Notes: generated by a model from the letters alone, not told the origin. A DNA stretch of 64,000 nucleotides from Desmodus rotundus (GCF_022682495.2 NC_071389.1:44530239-44594238); one strand, 5' to 3'. Positions 35,232-46,955 are shown, counted from the first letter of the stretch. Numbers and translations are program-made.

Positions 35232-35530
35232 GGAGTTGTCCTCAAACTTTGGTGGGTATTGGAATCATCTGGAGAGACCCAGACTCAGTGAAGCAGAATA
35301 GACCCTAGGCCTCTGTAATTTTACCACCTTCCCTGGTGATTCTGACAGTAGTTTTTAACCTCAGCTATGATTGGAATCACCTGGGGAGTTCTGAAAATTA
35401 TTAATGCCCGAGTCTCTTCTCCACACCCATTTTGATTCCATTAGTCTTCTATATAGTTTGTCACTTGAGGGGTTTAGAAGCTCTTCAGGAGATCCTAATG
35501 TGCAACAAAGTTGGAGAACCACCTTTTAGT
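35232..35530. mobile_element. two adjacent MER5-like hAT-Charlie MITEs
   Basis: TCCTCAAACTTTGGTGGGTA, then 'ATTGGAATCATCTGGAGAG' begins a first copy. 'GATTGGAATCACCTGGGGAG' begins a second, which ends in CAACAAAGTTGGAGAACCAC. Either two insertions or a duplicated element. Confidence 0.6.
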
Positions 35531-35639
35531 CTTCTTCTAGCCATATGTGCCATGCAGTCAACTCTTCCTGTCAGATTCTATTAAGTGATTTACCAGGTAC
35601 AGATGCTTGGAGTTTTCTCCATTTCTGTCCTTAATTTTC

Positions 35640-35850
35640 TGAAGTAATATAGAAGAAAAACTGGGCTTGGAGTGAGAAGTTTTGGGTTTATATTTAAACT
35701 CTTTGGCTAACTCAGGCTATTTGAAAATTGAGTTTTAGTTGGGTTATTTTTTCTGTTTGGTTTTTTGGTTTGTGTTTTCCACCTGTAAAATGGGGGAGAA
35801 TACTAGTCTTCCAGGGTTATTCTGAGTACTGAATGTAATAACATAGGTAA
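35640..35850 (+). repeat. MIR SINE, interrupted
   Basis: GGGCTTGGAGTGAGAAGTTT, CACCTGTAAAATGGGGGAGA and CTTCCAGGGTTATTCTGAGT follow MIR. Confidence 0.65.
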
Positions 35851-36009
35851 GAGGCCTGAGCTCAAATCTCCATCCTGATTTCATAAATAGAGACATAGAT
35901 TAGATTGATATTGATATTGACTTTTTCAACACTCTGAATGAGTTGGCTTAACTCCATCCCCTTTTCTACACGGCCATCTGGAGTAAACCTTCTGTGCCTT
36001 ATGAAATAA

Positions 36010-36690
36010 TACCAGCTATTAATAGCTACCATATATTGAAAATTTTAATGTGACACGAACCATGTTAAGTGATTTACGTGTATTGTAACGCTTAATCCTC
36101 ACAGTAATTGTAAGAGATAGTATGTCCATTATACAGGTGAAAAAAAAGGAGCCTTAGAGAAATGTAATGAGCTGATGGTGGCCTCCAAAGACATATGTCC
36201 ATGTCCTAATCCCCAGAACCCATGAACTTTACCTTATTTGGGAAAGATTGTTCTCAAGTGTAATTAAATTAGGGATCACGAGATAAGATCATCCTGCTTA
36301 TCCAAGTGAGCCCTAAATGCCGGCAGGTGTCCTTGCGGGATAGTGGCAAAAGGAGATGTCCTACAGACACACAGAGCAGAGGGTGATTCAGAGATAAAGG
36401 CAGGGGTGGAGTGGTACAGCCACAAGCCCCCAGAAACTGGGAGAGACAAGGAATGGATTCTCCCCTAGGGTCCCCAGAAACAGCACAGTCCTGCCTGATT
36501 TTGGACTTCCAGGCTCCAGAGTTGTGAGAGTATAAATTTCTGTTCTTTAAGCCACCAAGTTTGTAGTTATGTGTCACAGCAACAGTAGGAAAATAATAAA
36601 ACCAATTTCAGCAATTTTCCCAGTCACAAAGCAGTGAAGCCGGAATACAAACCCATGTCCTTGATGAATATATTATATTGCCTCCCAATG
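36010..36690 (-). repeat. MIR SINE (antisense) split by an LTR insertion
   Basis: The left part (36010-36172) has TTACGTGTATTGTAACGCTT and CATTATACAGGTGAAAAAAA. The right part resumes at about 36599 with TTCCCAGTCACAAAGCAGTG and GAATACAAACCCATGTCC. The MIR is therefore older than the LTR between them. Confidence 0.75.
36173..36598 (+). mobile_element. MLT1-type (ERVL-MaLR) solo LTR
   Basis: CATATGTCCATGTCCTAATC, ACTTTACCTTATTTGGGAAA, GGATTCTCCCCTAGGGTC and TATAAATTTCTGTTCTTTAAGC are in MLT1 LTR order. The polyadenylation-type ATAAA lies near the 3' end. It is a lone LTR with no internal retroviral sequence, an old mammalian retrotransposon relic. Confidence 0.75.
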
Positions 36691-36717
36691 GAATTAAAAT
36701 TTGTAATAAAATGCCTT

Positions 36718-36855
36718 ATATTCATTTATTCAACAAGTGTTTGTGGAGTGTCTACCGCAGACAAGGCCTGTCCTGGGGTCTGAAGATGCAATAGCGACCA
36801 AGACAGAAACAGTCCTGCCATCAGGCACTCTACCATTTAGTGGAAGAGACAGACT
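36718..36855 (-). repeat. L2 LINE 3' fragment (antisense)
   Basis: TTCATTTATTCAACAAGTGT, GAGTGTCTACCGCAGACAAG and GCGACCAAGACAGAAACAGT follow the antisense L2 end. Confidence 0.75.
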
Positions 36856-36859
36856 TTAA

Positions 36860-37715
36860 TAATTAATTATACATATGTACATATACTAAAAATCATTTAA
36901 TTGCAGCAGTGATGGGTCTAGAGCTTTTGCAGCTCTAAAGAAGTATGTTTGAAAACAGACCATTACCCTGGAACAAAGGATTCTCCCGTCTTCCTTGGCT
37001 AGGACCAGCTAATAGCCATCTGACGTAGCGGTCAGTCCTTAATCTTCTCTGGCCTGTTTCCTGGGAGTTTCCATGCCTACAACTCCATTTTAGCCCTCCT
37101 AAGCTTGCAGGGGAGATAAATCTCTTATTTGGGATAAGGACCCACAACAGGGAAGGCATAGGCCTTCAGCAGGCAGTGAGCTCTGCAACCCATTACTGAC
37201 ATCATTATGAGGCAGCAGAGTGTGGGGAAACTGCTCTTAGACAAGGTTGGAAATTTTTGCATTCCCATGCCAGGCAAGATTTCCTCTAGGGCCATGAGAA
37301 ACTCACTAATCATCTCTTTAGTTCCAAGCGATACTACTTCAGGGCAGATCCTGTCAAGGCCCCGTGCTTAAATGTGTCTTTGCCTGGGTTTATTCCATCA
37401 AATGCTTCATTTGCTTTAAAAAATGCTCCAAGCTTTAGCTGTTCCAGCCACTTAGGAAGTTCAACTCCCCACATGCTTCACAAGGCTCCTAGCTCTGCCC
37501 CAAATTGCTGCACCTAAGACTAACTCATATTCTGCAAATAATTTTGTTTGGTGGGCCTTAATCAGACCTGTCCAACTCCAGCCATTGGTATATGGTTGTG
37601 CAGAATTCACATTGACTTGCAAGAATTTCCTACCCATGGCCTTTATTTGTCTTTTGAATCCAGAAACCTATATTTTCCTGGAGATCCTTCCCAGGTGTTT
37701 AATTTCAGTTCTTTT
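36860..37715. other. intronic DNA, no recognised feature
   Basis: No repeat family or exon was recognised. Confidence 0.4.
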
Positions 37716-37721
37716 TCCAAT

Positions 37722-37855
37722 ACTTACATTCACTCATCTATTCAACAGGTATTGAGTGACAATTGTGTGCCAGACATTATACTGAAGATACAGTGGTGAA
37801 AACACAAGATTCTCCTTTCATGAACCTCACTTTTTGGTGGAGTTCACAAATCCCT
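37722..37855 (-). repeat. L2 LINE 3' fragment (antisense)
   Basis: TATTCAACAGGTATTGAGTG, GTGTGCCAGACATTATACTG and TTCATGAACCTCACTTTTTG follow the antisense L2 end. Confidence 0.7.
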
Positions 37856-37889
37856 GTGTAAGGAGTACTGTTACAAATAATATTTCCTT

Positions 37890-38090
37890 AATGTTTGTTC
37901 TGTCCCAGGAGCTGTATTAGACACTTTGCTCACAATACCATCACATTTAATGTGCCACAAAATGCTATATGTCTATTTTAGAGCCAAGAAAACAGGCTTA
38001 GAGAGGTAAAGTGACTCAATTACTAAATGACAGACCTAGGATTCAAATCTGGGTTTTTCTGATTACACAGTCCATATTCTCAATAACTAC
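37890..38090 (-). repeat. MIR SINE (antisense), host of the HAL1 insertion
   Basis: CAGGAGCTGTATTAGACACT, CATCACATTTAATGTGCC, AGCCAAGAAAACAGGCTTAG and ATTCAAATCTGGGTTTTTCT follow antisense MIR. The half-L1 sits at its end. Confidence 0.75.
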
Positions 38091-38098
38091 ACTTCTGA
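38082..38098 (+). repeat. left target-site duplication of half-L1
   Basis: AATAACTACACTTCTGA matches 40654-40670 at 15 of 17 positions. Confidence 0.8.
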
Positions 38099-38890
38099 CT
38101 TCTGGGCAAGATGGCAGCATAGGCAGCCATGGCTTGCCTCTGTGCACAACCACATCAAAATTACAACTAAAATATAGAGCAACCATCACTCAGAACTGTG
38201 AGAAATCAAGTTGAATGGAAGTCTGACAACTGTGGAGTTAAAGAAACCACATCCATCCAGACTGGTAAGATGGGCACAGATGCGGAATGGACTGGTCCCA
38301 CATCCACGTGTGGTGGATAAAAATTTCGGAGGAATATCTCGGGAGTGAGGAGTCCCAGTCCCACACCAGGCCCCTCAGCCTAGGTTTCCAGTGCCAGGAA
38401 GATAAGTCACCACAATTTCTGGCTGCAAAAAACAGCAGAGATTGAGTCAGTAGAAGAAACTTCTGGAGCCCCAAGCAGTTCCTCTTAACCCACACATGGA
38501 CTCACCTACTCAGATGCACTCCCTCTGAGCTCCAGCACCAGGGCGGCAGATTGAAAGGCACCAGTGGCATACTGGGAGAAACTGAAGTATCTGGCATCAA
38601 GGTGAGCAGAGGCCATTGTCCCTTTTCTAATCCCTCCCTCCACAGTCCCACAAATCTGGCAAGCTGGTGCCATATCTGAGACTCCATCAAACTGGCTAAC
38701 ACTGTTTGACCCACCTTGGAAGTCCCCAGAGACTCCACCCCATCCTACTTATGGACCCAATCAAGCTGCTTTTCCATGTGAAAGCCTGGTCTTGGCTCAT
38801 GCTTCACAACTTCCTAAATCCTCTCAAACAAGCAACAGCCAGCCTCAGTGAGCCCCAGGACCAGCAGTAGCAGCAGTCAGCCTAGACCGC

Positions 38891-39358
38891 TTGGCTTGGC
38901 TTTGCCTGGGAATCTCCAAGCCCAGCACAAGTACTAGCCATCTCAGATTGTTTTATACCTCGTGCAGGGTGGCCCTGGCCAAAACACAGGTGGGGGCTGA
39001 CCTTGGCCTGAACCACCAAGGAAACCTCGTTGGCACCCAGCAAACAGCTAAAGACCATGTTGGAGCACCACCATCCTGCCCCTTTAATCCTCCAGTTAAT
39101 CCTCCACAGAGAGCAGAGGTTGGTGGTAAGTGGTCACAGCAAACCCTTGCAACTGACTGGTGTGGGCAAATCCCTCCCATTGATTTGCCAACAGTGACCA
39201 ACACTCAACTACAAAAGGAGGGTGTACTCAGCCCACATGAAGGGCACACCTCAAGTACCCAGCTTGGGTGGAAGGGAGGTTGTGCCACTGGACCCTTTAG
39301 GACACCTACTACATTAGGCCACACTACCAAGACATGGAGTCAAATCACTTCTACCTAA
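38891..39358 (+). other. 155-codon open frame in the half-L1 5' UTR
   Basis: An unbroken frame ends just inside the start of ORF1, overlapping it by 25 bp in another frame. The predicted product is Ser/Thr/Pro/Gly-rich, with no motif I recognise. L1 5' UTRs can carry accessory frames, but chance openness in a GC-richer leader is equally likely. Confidence 0.3.
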
Positions 39359-40273
39359 TACATAAAAACAAACACAGGGAGACTGCCAAAATGAGGAGAC
39401 AAAGAAACATGGCCCAAATGAAAGAACAGATCAAAACTCCAGAAAAAGAGCTAAATGAAATGGAAACAAGCAATCTATCAGATGCAGAGTTCAAAACACT
39501 GGTTATAAGGATGCTCAAGGAACTTAGTGAGGACTTCAGCAGCATAAAAAAAGATCCAGTCTGGAATGAAGGATACACTGATTGAAATAAAGAACAATTT
39601 ACAGGGAAACAACAGTAGAGTGGATGAATCTGAAAATCAAGCAAATGATTTGGAACATAAGGAAGCAAAAACAAACAAACAAAAAACCCCAAGCAATCAG
39701 AACAACAAGAAGAAGGGATTCCCCCCCCCAAAAAATGAAGATAGTGTAAGCAGCCTGCAAGACAACTTCAAGAGGTCTAACATTTGCTTCATAAGGGTGC
39801 CAGAAGGAGAATACAAGGAGCAAGAAATTGGAAATCTATCTGAAAAAATAATGAAAGAAAACTTCACTAATTTGTTGAAGGAAATAGACATGCAAATCCA
39901 GGAAGCACAGAGAGTCCCAAACAAAATAGTTGCAAAGAGGCCCACTCCAAGACACATCATAATTAAAATGTCAAAGGTTAAAGCTAAAGAGAGAATCTTA
40001 AAAGCAGCAAGAGAAAAGAAGTTAATTACGTAAAGGAGAGTTCCCATAAGACTGTCACTTGATTTCTCAAAAGAAACTTTGCAGGCTAGAAGGGATTGGC
40101 AAGAATTATTCAAAGTGATGAAAAGCAGGGACCTATATCCAAGATTGCTCCACCTAGAAAAGCTATCATTTAGAATCAAAGGGCAGATAAAGGGTTTCCC
40201 AGATAAGAAAAAACTAAAGGAGTTCATCATCACCAAACTATTATTATATGAAATGTTAAAGGAACTTATTTAA
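39334..40273 (+). pseudogene. half-L1 ORF1 (RNA-binding chaperone), broken
   Basis: ORF1p of L1-type elements is a trimeric coiled-coil RNA-binding protein. Here the coiled-coil start (RQRNMAQMKEQIKTPEKEL) is in one frame to 39585. The frame shifts near 39566-39585. The RRM part follows (FIRVPEGEYKEQEIGNLSEK, then QEAQRVPNK and TPRHIIIKM), with an in-frame stop at 40031-40033. The C-terminal domain continues to 40273 (ETLQARRDW, KLSFRIKGQIKGFPDKKKL). It is thus disabled by one frameshift and one stop, with little other decay. Confidence 0.85.
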
Positions 40274-40653
40274 GAAAAAGATCAGAACTATGAACAATAA
40301 AATGGCAAAAATGCATATCTATCAACAATTGAATCTAAAACAGACTTAGCAAACAAGAACAGAGACAGAATCATGAATATGGAGAGCATTTTGATGGTTG
40401 CCAGATGGGAGGGGTGTGTGCTTGAATGGGTGAAGAGGTGAGGGGATTAAGAAGTACAAATAGGAAGTTACAGAATAGCCATGGGGATGTAAAGTACAGT
40501 ATAGGAAATGGAGTAGCCAAAGAACATACTAGCATGACCCGTGGACATGAAGAGTGGTGATTGCCTGAGGTAGTGGTGGGGGTTAGGTGGAGGGAGGCAA
40601 AGGGGGGAAAATCAGGATGACTATAATAGCATAATCAATAAAATATAATGAAA

Positions 40654-40670
40654 AATAACCACACTTCTAA
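40654..40670 (+). repeat. right target-site duplication of half-L1
   Basis: AATAACCACACTTCTAA, the partner of 38082-38098, directly after the A-rich end. Confidence 0.8.
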
Positions 40671-40879
40671 AATAATGATCCATGTTTATAGGGAGGAAAG
40701 AAGGAATGGGGTGGTAAGCTTTTTAGCTCATAGCATATCCTTTCTGGAAGACAGATATTCTTGATTACCCTTCGGCCACTTTTAAAGATTTGTGTTTTTT
40801 CCTCTAACTTCCACATTTTCTTCAAGAAATATTCTATACTTTTATAGTCACATAAAATACATAAGAAAATCAGAAAACT

Positions 40880-41415
40880 CATACATACCCTCAAAGAATT
40901 GAAAACAGGTACTTACATATATGTGCATGCATGTGTATAGTAGTACTATTCACAGTAGCCAGGGGTGAAACAGCTCAAATGTCCACTAATGATTGAATAA
41001 ATAGGCAAATTGTGGTATAGATATAAAGTGGAATATTACTCATCCATAAAAATGGAGTCTTGATACATGCTATAACATGGATGAACCTCAAAAACGTCAT
41101 GCCGTGTGAAGGAATCCTGATACAAAATGTTCCATGTCCCATTCATGTAAAAAATGTGCAGAATAGTTAAGTGCATAGAAACAGAAAGCAGATTGGTGGT
41201 TGGCAGGGGCTGGGATGAGGGGGAACAGGGAGCAACTGCTTAGTGGGTATGTGTTTTTTGGGTGGGGGGGTGATGGACATGTCCTAAAGCCAGATAGAAG
41301 TGGTGGTTGCATAACAGTGGTGAACGCACTACATGCCACTGAGTTATTTCTTCCCTTTGAAATGGTTCATTTCATGTTATGTGAACTTTGCCTAAATAAA
41401 AATAAGAAAACTCTA
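40880..41415 (+). mobile_element. L1 LINE 3' end (sense)
   Basis: CTATTCACAGTAGCCAGGGG, ATTACTCATCCATAAAAATG, TGGATGAACCTCAAAAACGT, CAGATTGGTGGTTGGCAGGG and AATGGTTCATTTCATGTTAT form an ordered L1 3' end with an A-rich tail. Confidence 0.85.
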
Positions 41416-41534
41416 AATAAATAAAATAGACACATTGATAAGCTTTTATCATGTTGTTGTATTACTGGTGCTGTGAGGGCTACACAGGTGGATTTGTTTT
41501 GGATGTGCTAACTCACTGGGGTAAGAGCCCTGGT

Positions 41535-41690
41535 TTGGCCACTAGGCAACAGTCTCCTTGGCCCAGTCATTGACCCTCACTGAACTTCAGTGCTCCCAGC
41601 TGTCACAGATGAGTAATAATGTCCACGGAGGTCATTGTCAGAACCTAACATGATAATGTGCTCTTTGAATTGTAAAGTGACTTGCGTATG
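41535..41690 (+). repeat. MIR SINE
   Basis: GGTTTGGCCACTAGGCAACA, CCTTGGCCCAGTCATTGACC and CAGATGAGTAATAATGTCCA follow MIR. Confidence 0.6.
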
Positions 41691-41699
41691 CTTTTCTAG

Positions 41700-42785
41700 T
41701 CTTTATTTTTACGTGAAGAACCCCTAGGGGACTAGACATCATCTCTAACTGCTTACCAGGCAGGTGTGTTAAAGAGCTATGAAAGTGGGCCATAAGGTCT
41801 TGGTCGTGTGTGTGTTCAGAGAACATGCCTTTTGTTCTTGGTGGTAGTGTTGGGTTTGTTTTTTAAATGTGTGGGTGTTTTGTTTTTGTTTCTTTATAAT
41901 AAAGTTTATTCAGGTGAATAGGAATGTTTGGGCTGGGAGGTTGGAGGTGAGGTGATGGAAAGCTTTTAATAGTGCAGCCACATTGAAGACGAGAGCTCAA
42001 AGAAAGCCTGCCTTTCTGTTGGTGACGAGCATCTCTCTGCTAATGATCCTTAGTGGGAATCAGGCTGACCATGACAGTCTAATCGAACCTTGGGCCCAGA
42101 TAACAGGTAAATCCTGGGCAGACCTTTCAACGCTGGCCTTGAAATTAGGGCCACTTTTGTGCTGAGTAACGAAGTGTCCTGTACCGAGTTGGAGTTGCCC
42201 ACTGTCGCCCATCCCTCCGGCGCTACACAGATCTACTAGGCAGATTTGCCTAGCAGTTCTCAGCAGCCCTCATCCCACCAAGAGATTTGGGAAAGGCCTG
42301 GGGAAATCTTGAAAGACCCCTTCACAATCCAGATAAATGGGCTGGGTCCTTTACCCCTGGGGCAGTTGAAACAGCCTCATTTACTCTTGTTTCAAGAATA
42401 CTAAGGTCTCCAGGAGACTTCTGTTGGGAAGCTGGGTCTCAGCCACTCAGCTCTTTTGAGTAGAGGTGGGCCTGGAGGGTCTCCTGTATCTCTAAACTAA
42501 ATAATTCTTACAGGTCATACAACCCAACTTTCTAGATGATAGGTGACCCTCTTCTTCCAAAGGCTTTATAAGGGGTTCCACACTGAAGCTTTCTAATGAG
42601 CAAACTTCTACATTAACACTTTCTTTAGTAACATCACAGGAGGCTAACCTATTTTTGTCTTTCAGAAGACCTAAGGTTAGGTTGCTCTTTCTTATGCCGA
42701 GCCAACTGGTCTTCATTCTCGTTCTTTCTGCCATGGCCACTCTCAGAAAGCGGAGGAAGGCTGTGCCTTGCACTTCGTAGTCATG
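41700..42785. other. intronic DNA, no recognised feature
   Basis: No repeat family or exon was recognised. Confidence 0.4.
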
Positions 42786-42789
42786 ATGG

Positions 42790-42905
42790 TCCAGGTTTCT
42801 GCTCTAGTACGCAGTAGCTGCATGGCCTGGGGTAATTACTTAACCTCTTGGAGCCCCACTGTGATCATTTATAAAGTGGGAATTCAAGAATTCCTATTAT
42901 TAGAC
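42790..42905 (+). repeat. MIR SINE fragment
   Basis: GTAGCTGCATGGCCTGGGGT, ATTACTTAACCTCTTGGAGC and ATTTATAAAGTGGGAATTC follow the MIR core. Confidence 0.7.
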
Positions 42906-42909
42906 ATTC

Positions 42910-44180
42910 TTACTTTGAGAAGGACAAAGTTAAATGCTGGAACAAAAGGACATGAACTCTATCTTACTTAGCGGTCATATGTGGTCATTTCAGACTTGAT
43001 TACGACTCAAGTTTTCCTTTAGTTCTAAGCTTCTAAGGCATGTTATGTAGTGTTCGAAGCAGTGTCTTATAGCCTTATTTAAGAGTAACCCAAAGCCAGA
43101 ATACATCTGTAGACACATTTGTAAGTACATTGAAAAGAAGCAAGAGTCAAAATCAGTGTCATTTAATTCAAGCAATCTGTTACTAAACTCATTAGTGCAT
43201 AGATGTATTCTTTTTTAATAAAGTCCAGTGTTTCTTTGAACTTTGGAATAAAATGACAAAAGGTCTCTGGGGGCATCGTCTGGTCTTAGGCAGAGAACCA
43301 GGTGCATGGACACCTAGACCTCATGAGATTCTTTTAAGGATTATGGGAAGTCACGCATAACTGTGGTTGCATTGTCATCTTGTTGGTGACCAGAGAATCT
43401 TCTTTTTCTCTGGCTAAACAGTTACCATTATTTTCGTTCTTTCTCCTCCTAACTCATTTTCCAGATCCTTCCCCCGAAAACGGCTGCCTCCTGGGGTGAA
43501 CACAGTTCCCCAGGTGAACATGGACTGTATGGGATGCAGCGGGACCACCCCCTTCATTTTGTACTTTTATTTCTGCAGCCAAAGTTCTCAGCTTCTGGGT
43601 AGCATCCTCTTATCATTGACTTATGATGAGCTTGCAGTTAACTGAACTTCTTGTGAGGGCCTCAGGGTTTTTGTCATTTACCTGCATCTCTCCTTTCTCA
43701 TACCTTTTTAATCAGTATTTTATGTCTCATTCCTCACAATTCCCATCGTAGCTATTCTTATCATGTTTCAACACATTTGATTTATCATATTATTTGATGC
43801 TATCATTTAGCCTACTCATAACCTGCTAACACTGCTTTATATTAATTTGGCCCTTATCTAAGACACAGCTCTTGGCTGGAAAAGGATACAGACAGAGCTC
43901 CCATCATGATTATATCTTGTCTTGTTGCCAGTGTGGAGAACTGCCTCTCTTACAAGTTTCTATAATTCAGATCATATATTTGAGAGTCTACAGACCTATT
44001 TTAGTATCTTTCTGGTTCTCTGAACTTTTTCAAGTCAGCATTTCTATTTTGTCTCAGTAATTCATTTGAAAAGCATTTGTAGGTGCTGAGTACAGAAACA
44101 AATTACGTGTGTCTATCTCCAAGTTGCTCACAGTCTAGTGTGAGAAACAAACTAACAGACTAAAAGAAGTGGGTATATAG
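42910..44180. other. intronic DNA, no recognised feature
   Basis: A weak splice-like pair at 43465-43513 was considered and rejected. Nothing else was recognised. Confidence 0.4.
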
Positions 44181-44189
44181 TTGAAAGAG

Positions 44190-44545
44190 TGTATCTCCAA
44201 ATACAGTCCGGTTGGGCGTTAGGGCTTCAACACGTGAATTTTGGGAGGACATGTACCGTGGAAGGTCTTGAAACATTTTCACATACTTTCACTTTGCTAT
44301 ACTTCTATTTATGCTGTTCCCCCAGCATAAACTATCTCAAAGTCCTTCTGGTTATTGAATATACAACTCAATCATCACTTCCCATGAAGTCTTCTCTGGT
44401 TTTCCTATCAAATTCAGCTACTCTTTCTCCTACACAATGACAATACTTTGACTGTATTTTGATTTAGCCCTGTTTTCCGAGATTCCGTTATATTTTTATG
44501 CTCCTTGAAAGCAGGAATCTTGTCTTAATATGCTCCCAATTTGCC
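44190..44545 (+). repeat. L2 LINE 3' region
   Basis: TCATCACTTCCCATGAAGTC, TTCTCTGGTTTTCCTATC and TGCTCCTTGAAAGCAGGAAT then TTGTCTTAAT follow L2. Confidence 0.65.
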
Positions 44546-44869
44546 AGCCCCTAGTTTCTATTGGTACTCCCTAAAGTATGGCCTGAGTTAGTCATTAGTT
44601 ACAAGGAATGGTGGAGGCAATTTGGTGGGTTTAGGCTGGAGAAGAAAAGGCCACAGGAAGCCTCATGACTGTCTCCGAGTGTTAGAAGTGATGCCTCACA
44701 GAAGACAGAAAAATGTTCCCTGAAGCATTTGAATTGAGGTCACTAAGTAAAAGTTACAAACAAGCAGATTCTAGCCCAATATATGGAAGACCTTTTTAAT
44801 TAAAAAAAGAAAAACAACTAAAAGAGGAAAAAAAACTAACATTCACTAATAACCAAGAGCCGAACACTG

Positions 44870-44985
44870 GTGTTCTACATGCTTTATTTCTACTCCCACA
44901 TAAAATAGTTCCCCTTTTTATAGATGAGAAAACCAAAGACCTAGTGTAATTTCATATGGTCAGTCTATCTCCTCTGCCTGTTCCC
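44870..44985 (-). repeat. MIR SINE fragment (antisense)
   Basis: CTACATGCTTTATTTCTACT and TTTATAGATGAGAAAACCAA fit antisense MIR. Confidence 0.6.
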
Positions 44986-44989
44986 TCAT

Positions 44990-46640
44990 GAGGGCCAATC
45001 TCCCTCCTGAGACTGCCTGACCTTTTCTCAGGAATGCGCTGGGAGTGTTGTTGTCGCTAATATTTCAGTTTTTCCCCATCTTTAACATCCTATGAGTTGG
45101 AAATTTTCAGTCCCTGACATCAGTTTAATGGGAATGGACCTGTACAACCTATCTTCTGTCATTGTTTTGTGGAAGAGCTATATCATAAAACTCTTATTAA
45201 GATTATTATAAATTGTTACAGTATTTCATGTAGTGTTGGTCTCATTAGTTCATATTTATGAAACTGCTTGGAGGACATAGTTTTGGAAATATCCATACTA
45301 ATAATATTGACTTTATCCTAGCCAATAGGGGCTATATTTTTCAAGCAAGAGCTACTCTATCTGGGGAAAAACGTGATAATGTGCATCAATCGTCACCAGA
45401 CTCCAGAAGTCAGATGGATGAGGTACTTAGCCTTGCTGTCCTGGTTACAGTCCATGCCGAAGGTGGGTCCCTGTAGACGGAGCTCCCACCGCCCCCCAGG
45501 GTCAGCTCTTGGGGCAGGCAGCCAGTGTTCTGAAGCAGCTGCCATTTTTCTTCAGTAACTCCCGTGTGAAAGTGTCTCCTCTGTAAGAATTTGGGTCATC
45601 TTGTTCTTCTTCCCAGAGCCAGGCTTTTATCAGACCAGGAGCATCTACTTGTGTAAAATGCATCCAAGTTGGGAAGTTCATGGATGATAAGGATAGTCGC
45701 TCATTCCAAATACATAACTCTTTTGGTCTATGGCATCTTATATTTGGCTATACCGCTTTTTGTACTTAGCAGAGCCTTAGAATCCTAGAGCTGGTGTACA
45801 TGTTGGCGTAACTTAGAGATAATGAAAAATGATCATGCAGCTCTACCTTCTCAATTCATATGTTTTATTTAACTCAGTATCCCTGTTTCCTGTTGTGCAG
45901 TCACTGCCTTGAACTTGAGCAAAGTCTTTGCTCTTGGGTACGTGCATGTTAGAAATGACATTTCTGTATGTGCTATGAAACACTCCTCTCTACTCTGTTC
46001 CCCGACTCCCCTGGTCAGAGGAGAGATGAATCACTAAATGACCTACCAGAAATATCTAAAATCACTTTGGTTTTTTCTTTTGTTTTATTTTGTGAGTTTC
46101 TCTTTGGCCCTGCTTTGTTTTCCCAGAAAATACATCACAAGTATGGTCCTCTTCTTCTATTTGTATTCTATCACATGTGTAGTTCTTGGCTGAAGATGGA
46201 CTGAGGGAGAGAATATCTGTGAGTATCTTGCAAGGTGGAAGTGCCATCAGAACATGAATATGAAGTTGACACTGCTGTGGGATCATTGAACACAGTTGGC
46301 CTCAAGTTTATCGGCCGTGACTCAGAGAGGAGAAGGATTCACTCAATGTCAAATAGTACCTTAGTGGTAGAGGTGGTGCCAGACCCCATTCCCTGGCCCT
46401 CACTGCATAGCCTTAAAACATCATTCTAGCTCCCTAGAAGTCTTCCAGAATTGCAGTTCAGATAAGACTGAGGAATCAGTCCCAGCAGGGCTTGGAGGAT
46501 GCTCTCCAGGCAGTCTGTCTGTCTGCTCCTTACAGTCCTGTCACAGACCTCGAGGACATGGGGCCCACACAATGAAATCCTCAATTGCCTGCCATTGTTT
46601 TCTGCGCTCAACTTTTAAAGGCAAAGAAAAGGTAAGAAAA
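44990..46640. other. intronic DNA, no recognised feature
   Basis: No repeat family or exon was recognised with confidence. The open frames at 45258-45558 and 45968-46286 lack support. Confidence 0.4.
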
Positions 46641-46644
46641 CAAA

Positions 46645-46955
46645 TAAGGGATTCATTGAAAAAGCAATATCCTGTATGATTCCACTTACAGGAGGAACCT
46701 CGAGTGGTCAGACTGATAGAGACAGAAAGTAGAATGGTGATTGCAGAGGGTGGGGGTGAAGCAAGAATGGGGAGCAGTTGTTTAACTGATACTAAATCTT
46801 AGCTTGGGAAGATGAAAAACGTTCTGTGGATCGATGGTGGTGATGGTTGCACATTGCGAATGCACTTAATGCCACTGGCCTGTACACTTAAATATGGTTA
46901 AAAACTGTAAATTTTAGGTTACGTGTATTTTACCTCAATAAACAAAGCAACATCT
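46645..46955 (+). mobile_element. L1 LINE 3' end (sense)
   Basis: TGTATGATTCCACTTACAGG, GAATGGTGATTGCAGAGGG, ATGCACTTAATGCCACTGGC and TGTACACTTAAATATGGTTA are ordered L1 3' UTR landmarks. Confidence 0.85.

Larger units (their letters stand above)
38099..40653 (+). mobile_element. half-L1 (HAL1-like) retroelement, full length, ORF2-less
   Basis: It starts at an L1-like 5' end (CTTCTGGGCAAGATGGCAGC), has about 1.2 kb of 5' UTR, then an ORF1 (39334-40273). It passes directly into an L1 3' UTR (GGGATTAAGAAGTACAAATA, AGCCATGGGGATGTAAAGTA) ending GCATAATCAATAAAATATAATG. No reverse-transcriptase ORF2 lies between. The 17-bp flanking duplications show it was inserted as this 2.55-kb unit, so the lack of ORF2 is not a later deletion. 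HAL1 elements are known to be mobilised in trans by L1. Confidence 0.85.

Noticed and set aside
39697..40236. 179-codon open frame on the minus strand
   Set aside because: It is the antisense shadow of the half-L1 ORF1.
39566..40653. Search for L1 ORF2 (endonuclease/reverse transcriptase) between ORF1 and the 3' UTR
   Set aside because: The 3' UTR follows ORF1 within a few hundred bases and no RT motif appears in any frame.
43465..43513. Possible short exon: C/T-rich tract with CAG, about 49 bp, then GTGAAC
   Set aside because: Length is not a multiple of three, the encoded peptide matches nothing known in ROR1, and the donor is weak.
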